Shown here in pieces: positions 17,655-28,381 of a stretch of 64,000 bases of DNA. Position 1 is the first letter of the stretch, and each line of letters starts with the position of its first letter. Made by a program: the position numbers and the translations under genes. This stretch comes from Bacillus australimaris (GTDB lineage Bacteria > Bacillota > Bacilli > Bacillales > Bacillaceae), in assembly GCF_001307105.1 (NCBI RefSeq), contig NZ_LGYN01000029.1, positions 62,001 through 126,000 of the forward strand, read 5' to 3'. A model generated the notes under the pieces. It did no database searches. It saw only the letters and a program-made list of their open reading frames with translations, and was not told where the DNA came from.

Positions 17655-18842
17655 ATGCGGTATTTTCAGTTTTTATCAGAGGCGAGGCAGCACGATATTT
17701 TTTTTAAGCGGCCGGGGGCGATGCATTTGGTGACGCCAAGGCATGTACTTGCGCATGCATTAGGTGCTACTTTGTATATGCCTGCGACAAGACAGGATAT
17801 AGCAGATATGCTGCTGTCGCAGAAATATGAAGCGCTTTGCTCTGTTGTATTTTGTTTAGAGGATGCCATCGGTGATCAAGAAGTGGACAAGGCTGAACAG
17901 AATCTAGTGGCACAATTGTCCAAGCTCACGGAGAAATTAACAAATACGCCTGAAAGGGCTGAACAATTACCCCTTTTATTTATTCGGGTTCGTTCGCCGA
18001 AGCAGGTGCTCAAAATGACAGATTTGCTTGGTTCATCGCTTCATTTGCTGACGGGTTTTGTATTTCCGAAGTGTTCTGTTCATAATGCAAAAGATTATTT
18101 GGACAGCTTGAAACAGGCGTCAGCACAAACGAAGACAAGGCTTTACGGGATGCCTATTTTGGAAACACCCGATTTGTTAGAAAAAGAAACAAGATATACG
18201 GTGTTGTCCGAGTTAAAGCAGATCATGCTAAATGCTGAAGAATATATTTTGAATATTCGTATTGGGGCAACGGATCTTTGCGGCTTATATGGCATTCGTC
18301 GTGACCGCGACACCACCATTTATGAAATCAGATTAATTGCTGACTTAATCACAGATATTATTAATTATTTTGGCCGTTCCTTTGTTGTATCAGGTGCAGT
18401 ATGGGAACATTTTGGGCCTGCACGAAAGGAACAAAAACCATTTATCCGTGCGCTCTCTAAGGGTAGCGAGCTGTCCATATCTGAATTAGACGACGTACAA
18501 GGATTGCTCAAGGAGACAAGGCTCGATGTAGCCAACGGCATACACGGAAAGACAGTGATTCATCCAACACATCTCAAGCCAGTTCAAAGCATGTACGTTG
18601 TGACAAAGGAAGAGTACATGGATGCATTGAGTATTTTAGAACATGCAGACGGCACAGTTGGCGTGATGAAGAGTGCCTTCTCTAATAAAATGAATGAAAC
18701 GAAGCCTCATTACAGATGGGCAGAGCACATTTTAATTAAGTCAGACATTTACGGGGTGTTTCATGAAAATAGAAGCTATATCGACATACTCACAGAATCA
18801 GAAGCGGCATACACTGAACATCTTGGAACATATGGAGGTTGA
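17655..18842 (+). CDS. HpcH/HpaI (CitE-like) C-C bond lyase of the Ter biosynthetic module
   Basis: A 395-residue TIM-barrel protein of the CitE/HpcH aldolase superfamily. CitE-like landmarks are CLEDAIGD (metal/acid residues), an RVRSP strand, MPILETPDLL and RIGATDLCGLYGIRRDRD. It starts at ATG 17655 after AGGAGGTGG. Families of this type occur with TerD/TelA genes and were described by Anantharaman, Iyer and Aravind as part of a predicted module making a nucleoside-like metabolite; the reaction is unproven. Its 3' end overlaps the next gene by 80 nt, an unusually deep overlap. Confidence 0.85.
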   Translation: MRYFQFLSEARQHDIFFKRPGAMHLVTPRHVLAHALGATLYMPATRQDIADMLLSQKYEALCSVVFCLEDAIGDQEVDKAEQNLVAQLSKLTEKLTNTPERAEQLPLLFIRVRSPKQVLKMTDLLGSSLHLLTGFVFPKCSVHNAKDYLDSLKQASAQTKTRLYGMPILETPDLLEKETRYTVLSELKQIMLNAEEYILNIRIGATDLCGLYGIRRDRDTTIYEIRLIADLITDIINYFGRSFVVSGAVWEHFGPARKEQKPFIRALSKGSELSISELDDVQGLLKETRLDVANGIHGKTVIHPTHLKPVQSMYVVTKEEYMDALSILEHADGTVGVMKSAFSNKMNETKPHYRWAEHILIKSDIYGVFHENRSYIDILTESEAAYTEHLGTYGG

Positions 18843-20163
18843 GCTTGACCTCAAAGAAGGTGCGCTCCAGCTGGAAAAAGAGCATCTTTTTGAAATGGCG
18901 GCAAGGGTGAACAAAAAAAGAGCCTTTTTATTCGTTAGTAAAGTGCTTGGAAAACACATTCCCGTTCATCCAGTCAAGCCTCTCCTTGTCTCTGGTCTTC
19001 TAGCTATGGCGTATGCCAAAGAGCAAACGGGCAAGGCGGCCGCGCACCAAAACCTGATCGTAGAGGCACTCAAGACGGATGATCATGCGGTGTTAACAAA
19101 AGCCTATGAAACGCTCAAGAAAGAGAAACTTTCAGCTGGCAAAGCGCCTGTCGTCATCGGCTTTGCAGAAACGGCTACAGCCCTTGGTCATGGTGTGTAT
19201 GATGTGATAGAAGGTGCATCTTACATTCATACAACACGGGAACAGCTGCTGGATATTGACCCATCATTGGTATTTGAAGAAGAACATTCGCATGCAACGG
19301 ATCAGCTTTGTTATGCAGACGAAGCATTACTTCGCACAGACCGCCCCATCGTGTTAGTAGATGATGAAGTTACGACAGGCCGTACAAATATCAATATCAT
19401 TCGTGACCTTCATGCAAAGTACCCGCGGCATTCTTATACCATTCTTTCCATTTTGGACTGGCGGACAGAGGAGCACGAGGAAGCTATGTGTCAGCTTGAA
19501 AAGGAGCTTGGTATTCATATCACTTCACTGTCTTTATTAAAAGGGCAGATGGTCTTTCGGGGTAAAACGCTGGATGAACCAACATATTCATATGAGATTG
19601 CGGAGCAAGAGAATCAACCAAGTCTCTCCTTTCATTCCCTTCAATCTTTCTTTAAGCAAATGCCATATTCACTTTCTCATGCAGAAAATTCAGCTGGTCA
19701 TTCGCCGTATACACAGGAAACCGGGCGTTTTGGGTTAAACGCAGCAGATACGGAAGCGATCAACCAAGCAGCTGCTGAGGCTGGACGGAAGCTAAGGCAG
19801 GAACGCAAAGGAAAACAGACACTCTGTTTAGGAACAGGTGAGCTGATGTATGTGCCGATGAGACTAGCTGCACATATGGGAGAAGGCGTTCTCTTTCATT
19901 CAACGACGAGAAGCCCAATTCATCCAGTTGAAAAGGCTGGATATGCTGTCCAAAATGGGTTTACTTTTAGGAATCCAGAGGATGCCCGAATTCAGCACTA
20001 CGTGTACAACATATCAAAAGGTGAATATGATGATGTATTTCTCTTTTTTGAGAAAAAGGTCTCTCAGAAGTCTTTACTTCCGCTTATTCATTTATTTGCC
20101 GATCGGCATGTGAAGCATGTGCATATTGTGACTTTATCAGACGAGGTGAAGGTGAATGGCTAA
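18763..20163 (+). CDS. Phosphoribosyltransferase-TRSP protein of the Ter module
   Basis: A 466-residue two-domain protein. The N-terminal part (about 40-260) is an orotate-PRTase-like domain with the PRPP loop IVLVDDEVTTGRTN; the C-terminal part (about 320-460) resembles the TRSP domain (LCLGTGELMYVPMRLA, then FHSTTRSPIHP). It probably transfers a ribose phosphate to an unknown base-like group. The start at 18763 has GGGGTG upstream and lies inside the aldolase gene; an alternative ATG at 18832 would shorten the N-terminus by 23 residues. Its end overlaps the next gene by 8 nt. Confidence 0.85.
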   Translation: MKIEAISTYSQNQKRHTLNILEHMEVELDLKEGALQLEKEHLFEMAARVNKKRAFLFVSKVLGKHIPVHPVKPLLVSGLLAMAYAKEQTGKAAAHQNLIVEALKTDDHAVLTKAYETLKKEKLSAGKAPVVIGFAETATALGHGVYDVIEGASYIHTTREQLLDIDPSLVFEEEHSHATDQLCYADEALLRTDRPIVLVDDEVTTGRTNINIIRDLHAKYPRHSYTILSILDWRTEEHEEAMCQLEKELGIHITSLSLLKGQMVFRGKTLDEPTYSYEIAEQENQPSLSFHSLQSFFKQMPYSLSHAENSAGHSPYTQETGRFGLNAADTEAINQAAAEAGRKLRQERKGKQTLCLGTGELMYVPMRLAAHMGEGVLFHSTTRSPIHPVEKAGYAVQNGFTFRNPEDARIQHYVYNISKGEYDDVFLFFEKKVSQKSLLPLIHLFADRHVKHVHIVTLSDEVKVNG

Positions 20164-21265
20164 TGTGTATACAAAAATGGGGAGCTATCCAGAGCAGGAT
20201 GTAACCTTCTTACTCAAAGATTTATCATCTATTGAGATGGAGAAAAGTACAGAGGAGCGGGAGCGTTCAATTCAGAGTGGTGCGCATTATTCAGAAATGC
20301 TGCCTATCGAATATAAACCAACGGCATCTTATATGACTTTATTCTATCAATCTTTTGAAGAAAGTAAGGAAAAGGTAGCAGAAGCAGTAGCTGTTGTAGC
20401 AGAACAGATTGTGAAAAAGCGAGGCTTCCAAACCGTGCTTTGCAGCTTGGCTCGTGCGGGAACACCAATTGGCGTACTCATCAAACGATATATTCGAAAG
20501 ACGTATGGTCTTGATCTGCCTCATTACAGCATCTCTATTATTCGCGACCGCGGAATAGACGAGAATGCACTGCATTATATGCTGAAAGAACATCCGGGCT
20601 TTGAGATTGTCTTTATTGATGGATGGACTGGAAAAGGTGCGATTTCGAAAGAGCTCGAAAAAGCTGTGATTGATTTTGAAAAAAAATATGGCGTGCGTCT
20701 TTCGAGTGAGCTGGCTGTACTGGCTGACCCTGGCTATTGTACACATGTATATGGAACGAGAGAGGATTTTCTCATTCCAAGTGCCTGCTTGAATTCGACG
20801 GTATCTGGACTTGTCAGTCGTACGGTACTAAACAACCGCTGGATCAATGCCGATGATTTCCATGGGGCCAAGTATTACGAAGAATTGCTTGATGAGGATG
20901 TGTCCAATTTGTATGTGGATACGATTGAAGAAGCCTTTTCTCGCCTTAAGCCAAATGTACAAGAGAAAGCAGAAACCATCATCACACAGGGGACGCCGGC
21001 AGATTGGCGGGGAATGGCGTCCATTGAAGCGATCGGTCAGGAATTTCAAATTGAAAATACCCATTTGATTAAGCCGGGTGTTGGTGAGACAACCCGGGTA
21101 CTGCTGAGAAGAATCCCTTGGAAAATTCTCATTCAGCCTGGATCTCAGGAGAAGCTGAAGCATATTTTGCTTTTGGCAGAGGACAGAGGTGTTCCGGTCA
21201 TTGAATATGCCAATATGTCCTACACATGCTGCGGCCTCATTCGCCCGCTGGAGCAAACGTCATGA
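20156..21265 (+). CDS. StiP-like PRTase-PELOTA protein of the Ter module
   Basis: A 369-residue protein often annotated as a StiP-family cysteine protease, but best read as PRTase_1 plus a PELOTA RNA-binding-like domain. The modified PRPP-binding loop is IVFIDGWTGKGAI near residue 158; the C-terminal 90 residues (NTHLIKPGVGETTRVLLRR ... ILLLAEDRGVPVIEY) form the PELOTA-like part. The protease label looks doubtful: no convincing protease triad was seen. ATG 20156 overlaps the previous gene by 8 nt, and its TGA overlaps the next ATG. Inferred to act with its neighbours in making or attaching a nucleotide-like product. Confidence 0.85.
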   Translation: MANVYTKMGSYPEQDVTFLLKDLSSIEMEKSTEERERSIQSGAHYSEMLPIEYKPTASYMTLFYQSFEESKEKVAEAVAVVAEQIVKKRGFQTVLCSLARAGTPIGVLIKRYIRKTYGLDLPHYSISIIRDRGIDENALHYMLKEHPGFEIVFIDGWTGKGAISKELEKAVIDFEKKYGVRLSSELAVLADPGYCTHVYGTREDFLIPSACLNSTVSGLVSRTVLNNRWINADDFHGAKYYEELLDEDVSNLYVDTIEEAFSRLKPNVQEKAETIITQGTPADWRGMASIEAIGQEFQIENTHLIKPGVGETTRVLLRRIPWKILIQPGSQEKLKHILLLAEDRGVPVIEYANMSYTCCGLIRPLEQTS

Positions 21266-22077
21266 AGACATGCGCATTTGCCAGTGATTTAGACCGGACT
21301 CTGATTTACTCACATCGAGTGCTTGAGCAGTATGCGTATGAAGGAGAGTATGATTTAGTTGAAGTGCTGGACGAACGGCCGCTTTCCTATATGTCTGTTG
21401 AAACGAAAAAATCCTTGCAGACGATTCATCAATTAGGCTGGTTTATTCCAGTGACAACCAGAACGACCGCACAGTATGAACGAATCACTTTCTTTCAACA
21501 AGCGCTCAAACCGGAGTATGCTGTCACAACAAATGGGGGCTGTATCCTTCATCACGGCAAGCCGCTTGAGGATTGGCAGGCGATTGTTGATGAGAGACTT
21601 AGAGAATGTATGCCTGTGAGAGAGATGCTAAGGGCTATCTCCGAGCTTCCAGTTGCAGCATGGGTGAAGCGTACCCGGACAGCAGAGGGAAGATTTCTTT
21701 ATTTGATTATGAAAGAGGAGTATCTATCTCACATTCCGCTTGCTGAATTGAAGCTGTGGGGCGAGGAAAGAGGCTGGCAGGTTTCTCTTCAGGGACGAAA
21801 GCTTTATTTTATTCCACAGCCGCTCAATAAGTGGGATGCTGTTGCTTTTCTAAAGGAACGGCTGCAGCTTAAATACGTGTATGGTGCAGGCGATTCACTG
21901 TTAGATGCAGGGCTCATTCGTCAGGCAGACATCGGCTTTGCTCCAAGGCATGGAGAAGTGCTCGACTTTGACCCATCACTTGAGCCGACAGCAGCATCTG
22001 GCATGGCAGCAGCAGACGAAATGACCGCATGTGTCATCAAGGCAATGACTAACGCAAAAAAGCCTTCGATTCGATAG
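21262..22077 (+). CDS. HAD-superfamily hydrolase of the Ter module
   Basis: A 271-residue HAD hydrolase with a C2-type cap. Motif I is ASDLDRTLIYS with both Asp residues, motif II VTTRTT, and motif III/IV is YGAGDSLLDAGLI. The start is in an ATGA overlap with the preceding gene; the frame's earlier possible start lies inside that gene. It resembles sucrose-phosphatase/Cof-type phosphatases and likely removes a phosphate from the metabolite made by the lyase and PRTases. Last of the four genes interposed between yceF and yceG. Confidence 0.87.
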   Translation: MKTCAFASDLDRTLIYSHRVLEQYAYEGEYDLVEVLDERPLSYMSVETKKSLQTIHQLGWFIPVTTRTTAQYERITFFQQALKPEYAVTTNGGCILHHGKPLEDWQAIVDERLRECMPVREMLRAISELPVAAWVKRTRTAEGRFLYLIMKEEYLSHIPLAELKLWGEERGWQVSLQGRKLYFIPQPLNKWDAVAFLKERLQLKYVYGAGDSLLDAGLIRQADIGFAPRHGEVLDFDPSLEPTAASGMAAADEMTACVIKAMTNAKKPSIR

Positions 22078-22147
22078 CAGAAGTAGAAGACTGAATGATA
22101 TGATAGTAGTAGCTTTCGAGAAAATATAGGAGAAAGGAAGGAGCGGC

Positions 22148-23764
22148 GTGAGTTATAAAGAAATCAATGTCACCCATACACGGGCGGAGCAGGAAGCCTG
22201 GAAAAACGTGCTGAACAAGCCGCTCCCTGAAAGAGACGGCTATGTAAAGGATGAGCATACGTTGTCCTTGCCGCGTCTCGCCGCCCGGGTCCTTGGAACT
22301 CCGCATGATGCAACCGATTATTTTATTTATTTACATGAATTATATGAAACAGAAGGCGTGCATATTTTAAGTGAAACGCTCAATCGTCATATTGAGCCGG
22401 AGCATTTTCAAGCGTTGCAGCGCATTCATTTGATTAACCAAGAAGAAAAGGGCTTGTCCGTGAATCGCTTTGTGGCTTTTTTAGATGGCGAACAGCTGAT
22501 TGTCCGCCATCCAAACCCTGTGATGAACCGTCATATCCGCCTTTCATTGATCAAGGTGTTTGAGCATTTCAAGCAGCTGCATGAGGGGGGATTTCAGCAT
22601 CCTGATTTCCGCAGGGTTCTGCTGGATGTCGTGAAGTTTTCAAATAATCATCTAGGTCCATGGCTGAAGGAAGTCCAGATAGAAGAAAAAATGCCGGCTG
22701 TCATTTGGTATGGAGAGGCGAATAAAAGTCAGCTTTATTTTCTTTACTACGTCATGCTGATTGGCTGTGATGTTGTGCTATTTCATCCAGAAGGCCAGGA
22801 TGCGTTCCGCGAATTGGATCCAGAAGAAAAGCTGACTTTTATTGATCAGTACCCGGGAAATTCAAAACTTGAGCCGTTCCCTACTGAAAAGCCAGAGAGG
22901 AAATCAACGGTGGCGTACCGCTCGACAAGAGAGCTTGAAGAGGTGCTTCACACGGAAGATTCAATGCTGTATAAGCCGTGGCAATTCAGAGATCATACTC
23001 CTCATTCCATTACGCTGAAGACAACGTATGATGAGCTGTTTTTAATTGCAAAGGAACGATCCTTTATCCGCCCAAATTTCAAAGCAGACCGGGACACGAT
23101 ACAGATTCCGAATCTTTTTGCGAAAATGATGGGGGTCACAAGAGACAAGCGTGAATACTGGGATCGTATCCACACGTTAATGGAGGGGAAAGAGACGAAG
23201 ACCATTCGCCATTTTCCTTTTACGAAAGAAGTGACTTCGAATTATCAATTTCATTATCAGCATGCACTTTCTTCTCGTGGAGAAATTGACCCTGAATTAT
23301 TAATGAAAAGCAATGTGTGGCAGTTTTCTCATCTATATGAGGGAGCGCAGCGTGCGATAGCAGAGGCGATCTCTCGAATCTGCCAGCATCCAAAGCTATT
23401 AAAAGAAGGCAACGAGACCGAATTAGATGTCCGCATTTATTTATTCAAGCAGGTTCTGCATTTGAGCCAGGATCTCATTGAATTGATTCAAACCTTTGAT
23501 TATGCACAAACCGTGCCGAAAGTGATTTTATACCATACGGAATATAACGGGGAGCTGACTCGTTCTGATGCGGCCGCCCTGATTTTCCTAAATGAAATGG
23601 GTGTGGATCTCTTCGTATATCATCCGGCGGGCTATCAGTGTATCGAGCGTTATATCGATGACCAATTATTTGATACCCATTGGCTTGATGAGATGGTCAT
23701 GAACCAGGAGTTTAAAGAGCCGTCCATCGTCAGAAAGTTATTTCAATCCATTAAAAATCGATAA
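22148..23764 (+). CDS. yceG: YceG, putative component of the Ter biosynthetic module
   Basis: A 538-residue soluble protein matching B. subtilis YceG in size and N-terminal sequence (SYKEINVTHTRAEQEAWK). Two similar halves end in short segments of the same type (VVLFHPEGQDAF near 215; VDLFVYHPAGYQCIERYI near 500), suggesting an internal duplication. The family is linked with TelA and TerD genes; no enzymatic activity has been shown to my knowledge. The start is GTG 22148 behind GGAGAAAGGAAGGAG. It lies 14 nt before yceH, so they are co-transcribed. Confidence 0.88.
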   Translation: MSYKEINVTHTRAEQEAWKNVLNKPLPERDGYVKDEHTLSLPRLAARVLGTPHDATDYFIYLHELYETEGVHILSETLNRHIEPEHFQALQRIHLINQEEKGLSVNRFVAFLDGEQLIVRHPNPVMNRHIRLSLIKVFEHFKQLHEGGFQHPDFRRVLLDVVKFSNNHLGPWLKEVQIEEKMPAVIWYGEANKSQLYFLYYVMLIGCDVVLFHPEGQDAFRELDPEEKLTFIDQYPGNSKLEPFPTEKPERKSTVAYRSTRELEEVLHTEDSMLYKPWQFRDHTPHSITLKTTYDELFLIAKERSFIRPNFKADRDTIQIPNLFAKMMGVTRDKREYWDRIHTLMEGKETKTIRHFPFTKEVTSNYQFHYQHALSSRGEIDPELLMKSNVWQFSHLYEGAQRAIAEAISRICQHPKLLKEGNETELDVRIYLFKQVLHLSQDLIELIQTFDYAQTVPKVILYHTEYNGELTRSDAAALIFLNEMGVDLFVYHPAGYQCIERYIDDQLFDTHWLDEMVMNQEFKEPSIVRKLFQSIKNR

Positions 23765-23778
23765 GGAGATCAAAGCTT

Positions 23779-24873
23779 ATGACAAATACAAACGGAAATG
23801 ACATCATTTCAATTGATAAAGAGGAAATCACCATTGAGAAGGCAGACGATATTCGCGTTCAGCTTCGAAATGAACCAGAAGTGCAAAATATTGCGAGACA
23901 GATCGATGCGAAAAATCAGCTGGAGCTGCTTGAATACGGAAAACAGCCGGCTGTTGAAATCTCTAAGTTCTCTGATCGTATTCTTTCGATGATGCGTTCA
24001 ACAAGCGTCACTGACTCAGGAACGATGCTGACGCAGCTTGGGAAGATTATGGATCGCTTTGATAAAAATGATTTTGACGAACCGAAGGGTGGTTTGCTGT
24101 CAAAAATCTTTAAGCGCGGCGGCAGCATGATTGAAAAGATTTTCAGTAAATATCAAACACTCGGTGCAGAAATTGAAAAAATCAATGTGGAAATCAGTAA
24201 ATATAAAGACGAAATGACGAAATCGACTGTGACGCTTGAAGAAATGTACGAGCATAACATTCAATACTATATGGAGCTTGAAAAGTATGTCGTAGCCGGT
24301 CAAATGAAAATCGAAGAATTAAAACAGTTGGTCCCTTCATATGAAGAAAAAGCGGCTAGTGGAAACCAGCTGGCGCAAATGGAGCTCGATACGCTTCGTA
24401 ATGGCATTCAAGCGCTTGAAGAGCGTGTATATGACCTTGATATGGCACGAATGGTGGCGCTTCAAACAGCACCGCAAATCCGTTTGCTGCAGCGTGGTAA
24501 TACGAAATTAATTGGTAAGATCAACTCTGCCTTTATTATCACCATTCCAATTTTCAAAAATGGAATCATTCAAGCTGTTACAGCGAAGAGACAAAAGCTT
24601 GTGGCTGACTCCATGAGTGAGCTGGATAGAAGAACAAATGAAATGTTGAAACGAAATGCTGAAAACATTTCAAGTCAAAGTGTGGAGATTGCTAAGTTAT
24701 CTGGCCGTCCAAGCATCGACATTGAAACGATCGAATCTTCCTTTAATACGATTGTACAAGGGATGAAAGAGACGAAACAGATTGAAGAAGAAAACAAGCG
24801 ATTACGCGAAGATGGAACAAAACGTATGCTAGAGCTTCAAGATAATATTAAGCGGGCTGCTTTAGAGTCCTAA
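23779..24873 (+). CDS. yceH: TelA-family toxic anion resistance protein YceH
   Basis: A 364-residue mostly alpha-helical protein with long coiled-coil stretches at about 110-240 and 270-360 (for example EKINVEISKYKDEMTK). It contains the TelA/KlaA segment ALQTAPQIRLLQRGNTKLIGK. TelA proteins are associated with resistance to tellurite, cell-wall antibiotics and bacteriocins. Start ATG 23779 after AAGGAG. It closes the yce operon and is followed by a terminator at 24883-24914. Confidence 0.93.
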   Translation: MTNTNGNDIISIDKEEITIEKADDIRVQLRNEPEVQNIARQIDAKNQLELLEYGKQPAVEISKFSDRILSMMRSTSVTDSGTMLTQLGKIMDRFDKNDFDEPKGGLLSKIFKRGGSMIEKIFSKYQTLGAEIEKINVEISKYKDEMTKSTVTLEEMYEHNIQYYMELEKYVVAGQMKIEELKQLVPSYEEKAASGNQLAQMELDTLRNGIQALEERVYDLDMARMVALQTAPQIRLLQRGNTKLIGKINSAFIITIPIFKNGIIQAVTAKRQKLVADSMSELDRRTNEMLKRNAENISSQSVEIAKLSGRPSIDIETIESSFNTIVQGMKETKQIEEENKRLREDGTKRMLELQDNIKRAALES

Positions 24874-24882
24874 AAAAACAAG

Positions 24883-24914
24883 CTGTCTGTAACTAAAGTT
24901 GCAGGCAGTTTTTT
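24883..24914 (+). terminator. Terminator of the yceC-yceH operon
   Basis: CTGTCTGTAAC pairs with GTTGCAGGCAG through two G-U pairs, with a TAAA loop and a T-run. Confidence 0.75.
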
Positions 24915-24995
24915 ATGAATTTCATTAAAATTTGAGAAAAAAGGTTTTTATGTGACCATTTTCGGGTAAATCCAGTTCAGGGGAATGGTTCACCC

Positions 24996-25136
24996 ATGAT
25001 TCAAGAAATCCGCTATGACGAGGATTCGACTTATTTTTTAGCACAATTAGGAATTTGCAGTAAAATATTGTCTGGTGAGAGGAAATACCCCGTAAAATAT
25101 GTAGTTTATGAAGCATTCTATAGGATTTACGAGTAA
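24996..25136 (+). CDS. Possible 46-residue protein or gene remnant before opuAA
   Basis: An ATG at 24996 opens a 46-codon frame whose composition is protein-like (starts MIQEIRYDEDSTYFLAQL, ends VVYEAFYRIYE). The frame is also open upstream to about 24936 without a better start. A GGGGA lies about 12 nt before the ATG, a weak ribosome site. It could be a small protein or the remains of a larger gene lost between yceH and opuA. I recognise no family. The rest of 24915-25272 shows no other gene and no clear promoter for opuA. Confidence 0.3.
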   Translation: MIQEIRYDEDSTYFLAQLGICSKILSGERKYPVKYVVYEAFYRIYE

Positions 25137-25272
25137 TACGGCGTATAAACTCTAATGACCAGACCTCTATATGGAATTCATACATATTGTGGGGAAATAA
25201 GCGAATTCTAAAGATTGTTCGCATCATAACGCTTATGTTACGGTTATTAAGATGCTAATTTGGAGGGAAAAT

Positions 25273-26541
25273 ATGAATTCTGAAGAGAGAAATATCAAAA
25301 TCAAGATAAATAATGTATCTAAAATTTTCGGTAAAAATGCTAAAAAAGCATCTCAAATGCTTGAAAACGGGAAAACAAAAAGAGAGATCCTAAAAGAGAC
25401 CGGCGCAACAGTTGGTGTCAATCGAGCGAATTTTGATGTATATGACGGCGAGATATTTGTCATCATGGGGCTATCAGGGAGCGGAAAATCCACACTTGTG
25501 CGGATGCTAAATAGGTTAATCGAACCAACCTCCGGTGAAATATATATTGATGGGGATATGATAACAAATATGTCAAAGGATCAATTGCGTGAAGTGAGAC
25601 GGAAAAAGATCAGCATGGTCTTCCAAAACTTCGCATTGTTCCCGCACCGTACAATTCTTGAGAACACAGAGTACGGTCTTGAATTGCAAGGTGTAGATAA
25701 AGAAGAGCGCAGATCAAAAGCGCTTGAATCTTTAAAGCTTGTTGGACTTGAAGGCTTTGAAGAGCAATACCCAAATCAATTAAGTGGTGGGATGCAGCAG
25801 CGTGTTGGCTTGGCACGTGCGTTAGCAAATGACCCTGACATTTTATTAATGGATGAAGCATTCAGCGCGCTCGATCCATTAATTCGTAAGGATATGCAAG
25901 ATGAATTGCTTGAGCTTCATACATCTGTAGGAAAAACGATCATTTTCATTACCCATGATCTAGATGAGGCGCTTCGTATTGGTGACCGCATTGTGCTCAT
26001 GAAGGACGGAAATATCGTTCAAATTGGAACACCAGAAGAAATTCTAATGAATCCATCGAATGAATATGTTGAACGTTTCGTTGAAGATGTTGACCTTTCT
26101 AAAGTATTAACCGCTGGTCATATTATGAAACGTGCAGAAACAGTTCAGATCGACAAAGGAGCACGTGTTGCGCTTACGCTTATGAAAAACCTTGGGATTT
26201 CGTCTATCTATGCAGTAGATAAGAAAAAGCATTTATTAGGTGTTATTTCTGCTCAAGCAGCGAAAAAAGCAGCAGAAACGGGAGCGTCGCTTGAAACTGT
26301 TCTCGATAAAGAATTCACGACTGTATTGGAATCTACGTATTTGACAGAAATCTTTGATGCGGTGTCTGATGCAGCAAACATTCCAATTGCGGTTGTTGAT
26401 GAGAAAAACAGAATGAAGGGTATTGTGGTCAGAGGTGCATTAATTGGTGCGTTATCAGGTAATGATGAGTATATCAACATGTCTTCTAACAAGCTTGAGG
26501 AAATTAAAACACAAGAGCCTTCTGCACAGGAGGTAGAATAA
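25273..26541 (+). CDS. opuAA: Glycine betaine ABC transporter ATP-binding protein OpuAA
   Basis: A 422-residue ATPase of the ProV/OpuAA family. Walker A is GLSGSGKST, signature LSGGMQQRVGLARA, Walker B ILLMDEAFSALDP. Two CBS domains follow at about 285-400 (TAGHIMKRAETVQ; STYLTEIFDAVSDAANIPIA), which in OpuA-type systems sense ionic strength. ATG 25273 after TGGAGGG is preferred to an ATG 21 nt upstream, which lacks a site. It drives osmoprotectant uptake with OpuAB and OpuAC in one operon. In B. subtilis the operon is osmotically induced. Confidence 0.95.
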   Translation: MNSEERNIKIKINNVSKIFGKNAKKASQMLENGKTKREILKETGATVGVNRANFDVYDGEIFVIMGLSGSGKSTLVRMLNRLIEPTSGEIYIDGDMITNMSKDQLREVRRKKISMVFQNFALFPHRTILENTEYGLELQGVDKEERRSKALESLKLVGLEGFEEQYPNQLSGGMQQRVGLARALANDPDILLMDEAFSALDPLIRKDMQDELLELHTSVGKTIIFITHDLDEALRIGDRIVLMKDGNIVQIGTPEEILMNPSNEYVERFVEDVDLSKVLTAGHIMKRAETVQIDKGARVALTLMKNLGISSIYAVDKKKHLLGVISAQAAKKAAETGASLETVLDKEFTTVLESTYLTEIFDAVSDAANIPIAVVDEKNRMKGIVVRGALIGALSGNDEYINMSSNKLEEIKTQEPSAQEVE

Positions 26542-26542
26542 A

Positions 26543-28278
<1,736 letters not shown>

Positions 28279-28321
28279 CCAATATGATGATCGTTCCCTT
28301 ATAATAGAAGGGAGCATATTG

Positions 28322-28356
28322 AAAAAGCAGTCTGCTCAAAAAGCGGCTGCTTTTTT
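28322..28356 (+). terminator. Terminator of the opuA operon
   Basis: AAAAAGCAG pairs with CTGCTTTTT and is followed by T residues; a second small hairpin TCCCTT/AAGGGA lies just upstream at about 28294-28312. Confidence 0.7.
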
Positions 28357-28381
28357 CTTATATATAAGGATGGTGGACAAG

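Noticed and set aside
20156-21265. Cysteine protease (StiP) as the function of the PRTase-PELOTA protein
   Set aside because: No Cys-His pair in a protease-like setting was seen; the PRPP-like loop and PELOTA-like C-terminus explain the sequence better.
24925-25227. A 100-codon minus-strand frame upstream of opuAA
   Set aside because: No ribosome site; it runs antisense to a more protein-like small plus-strand frame and has an unlikely composition.
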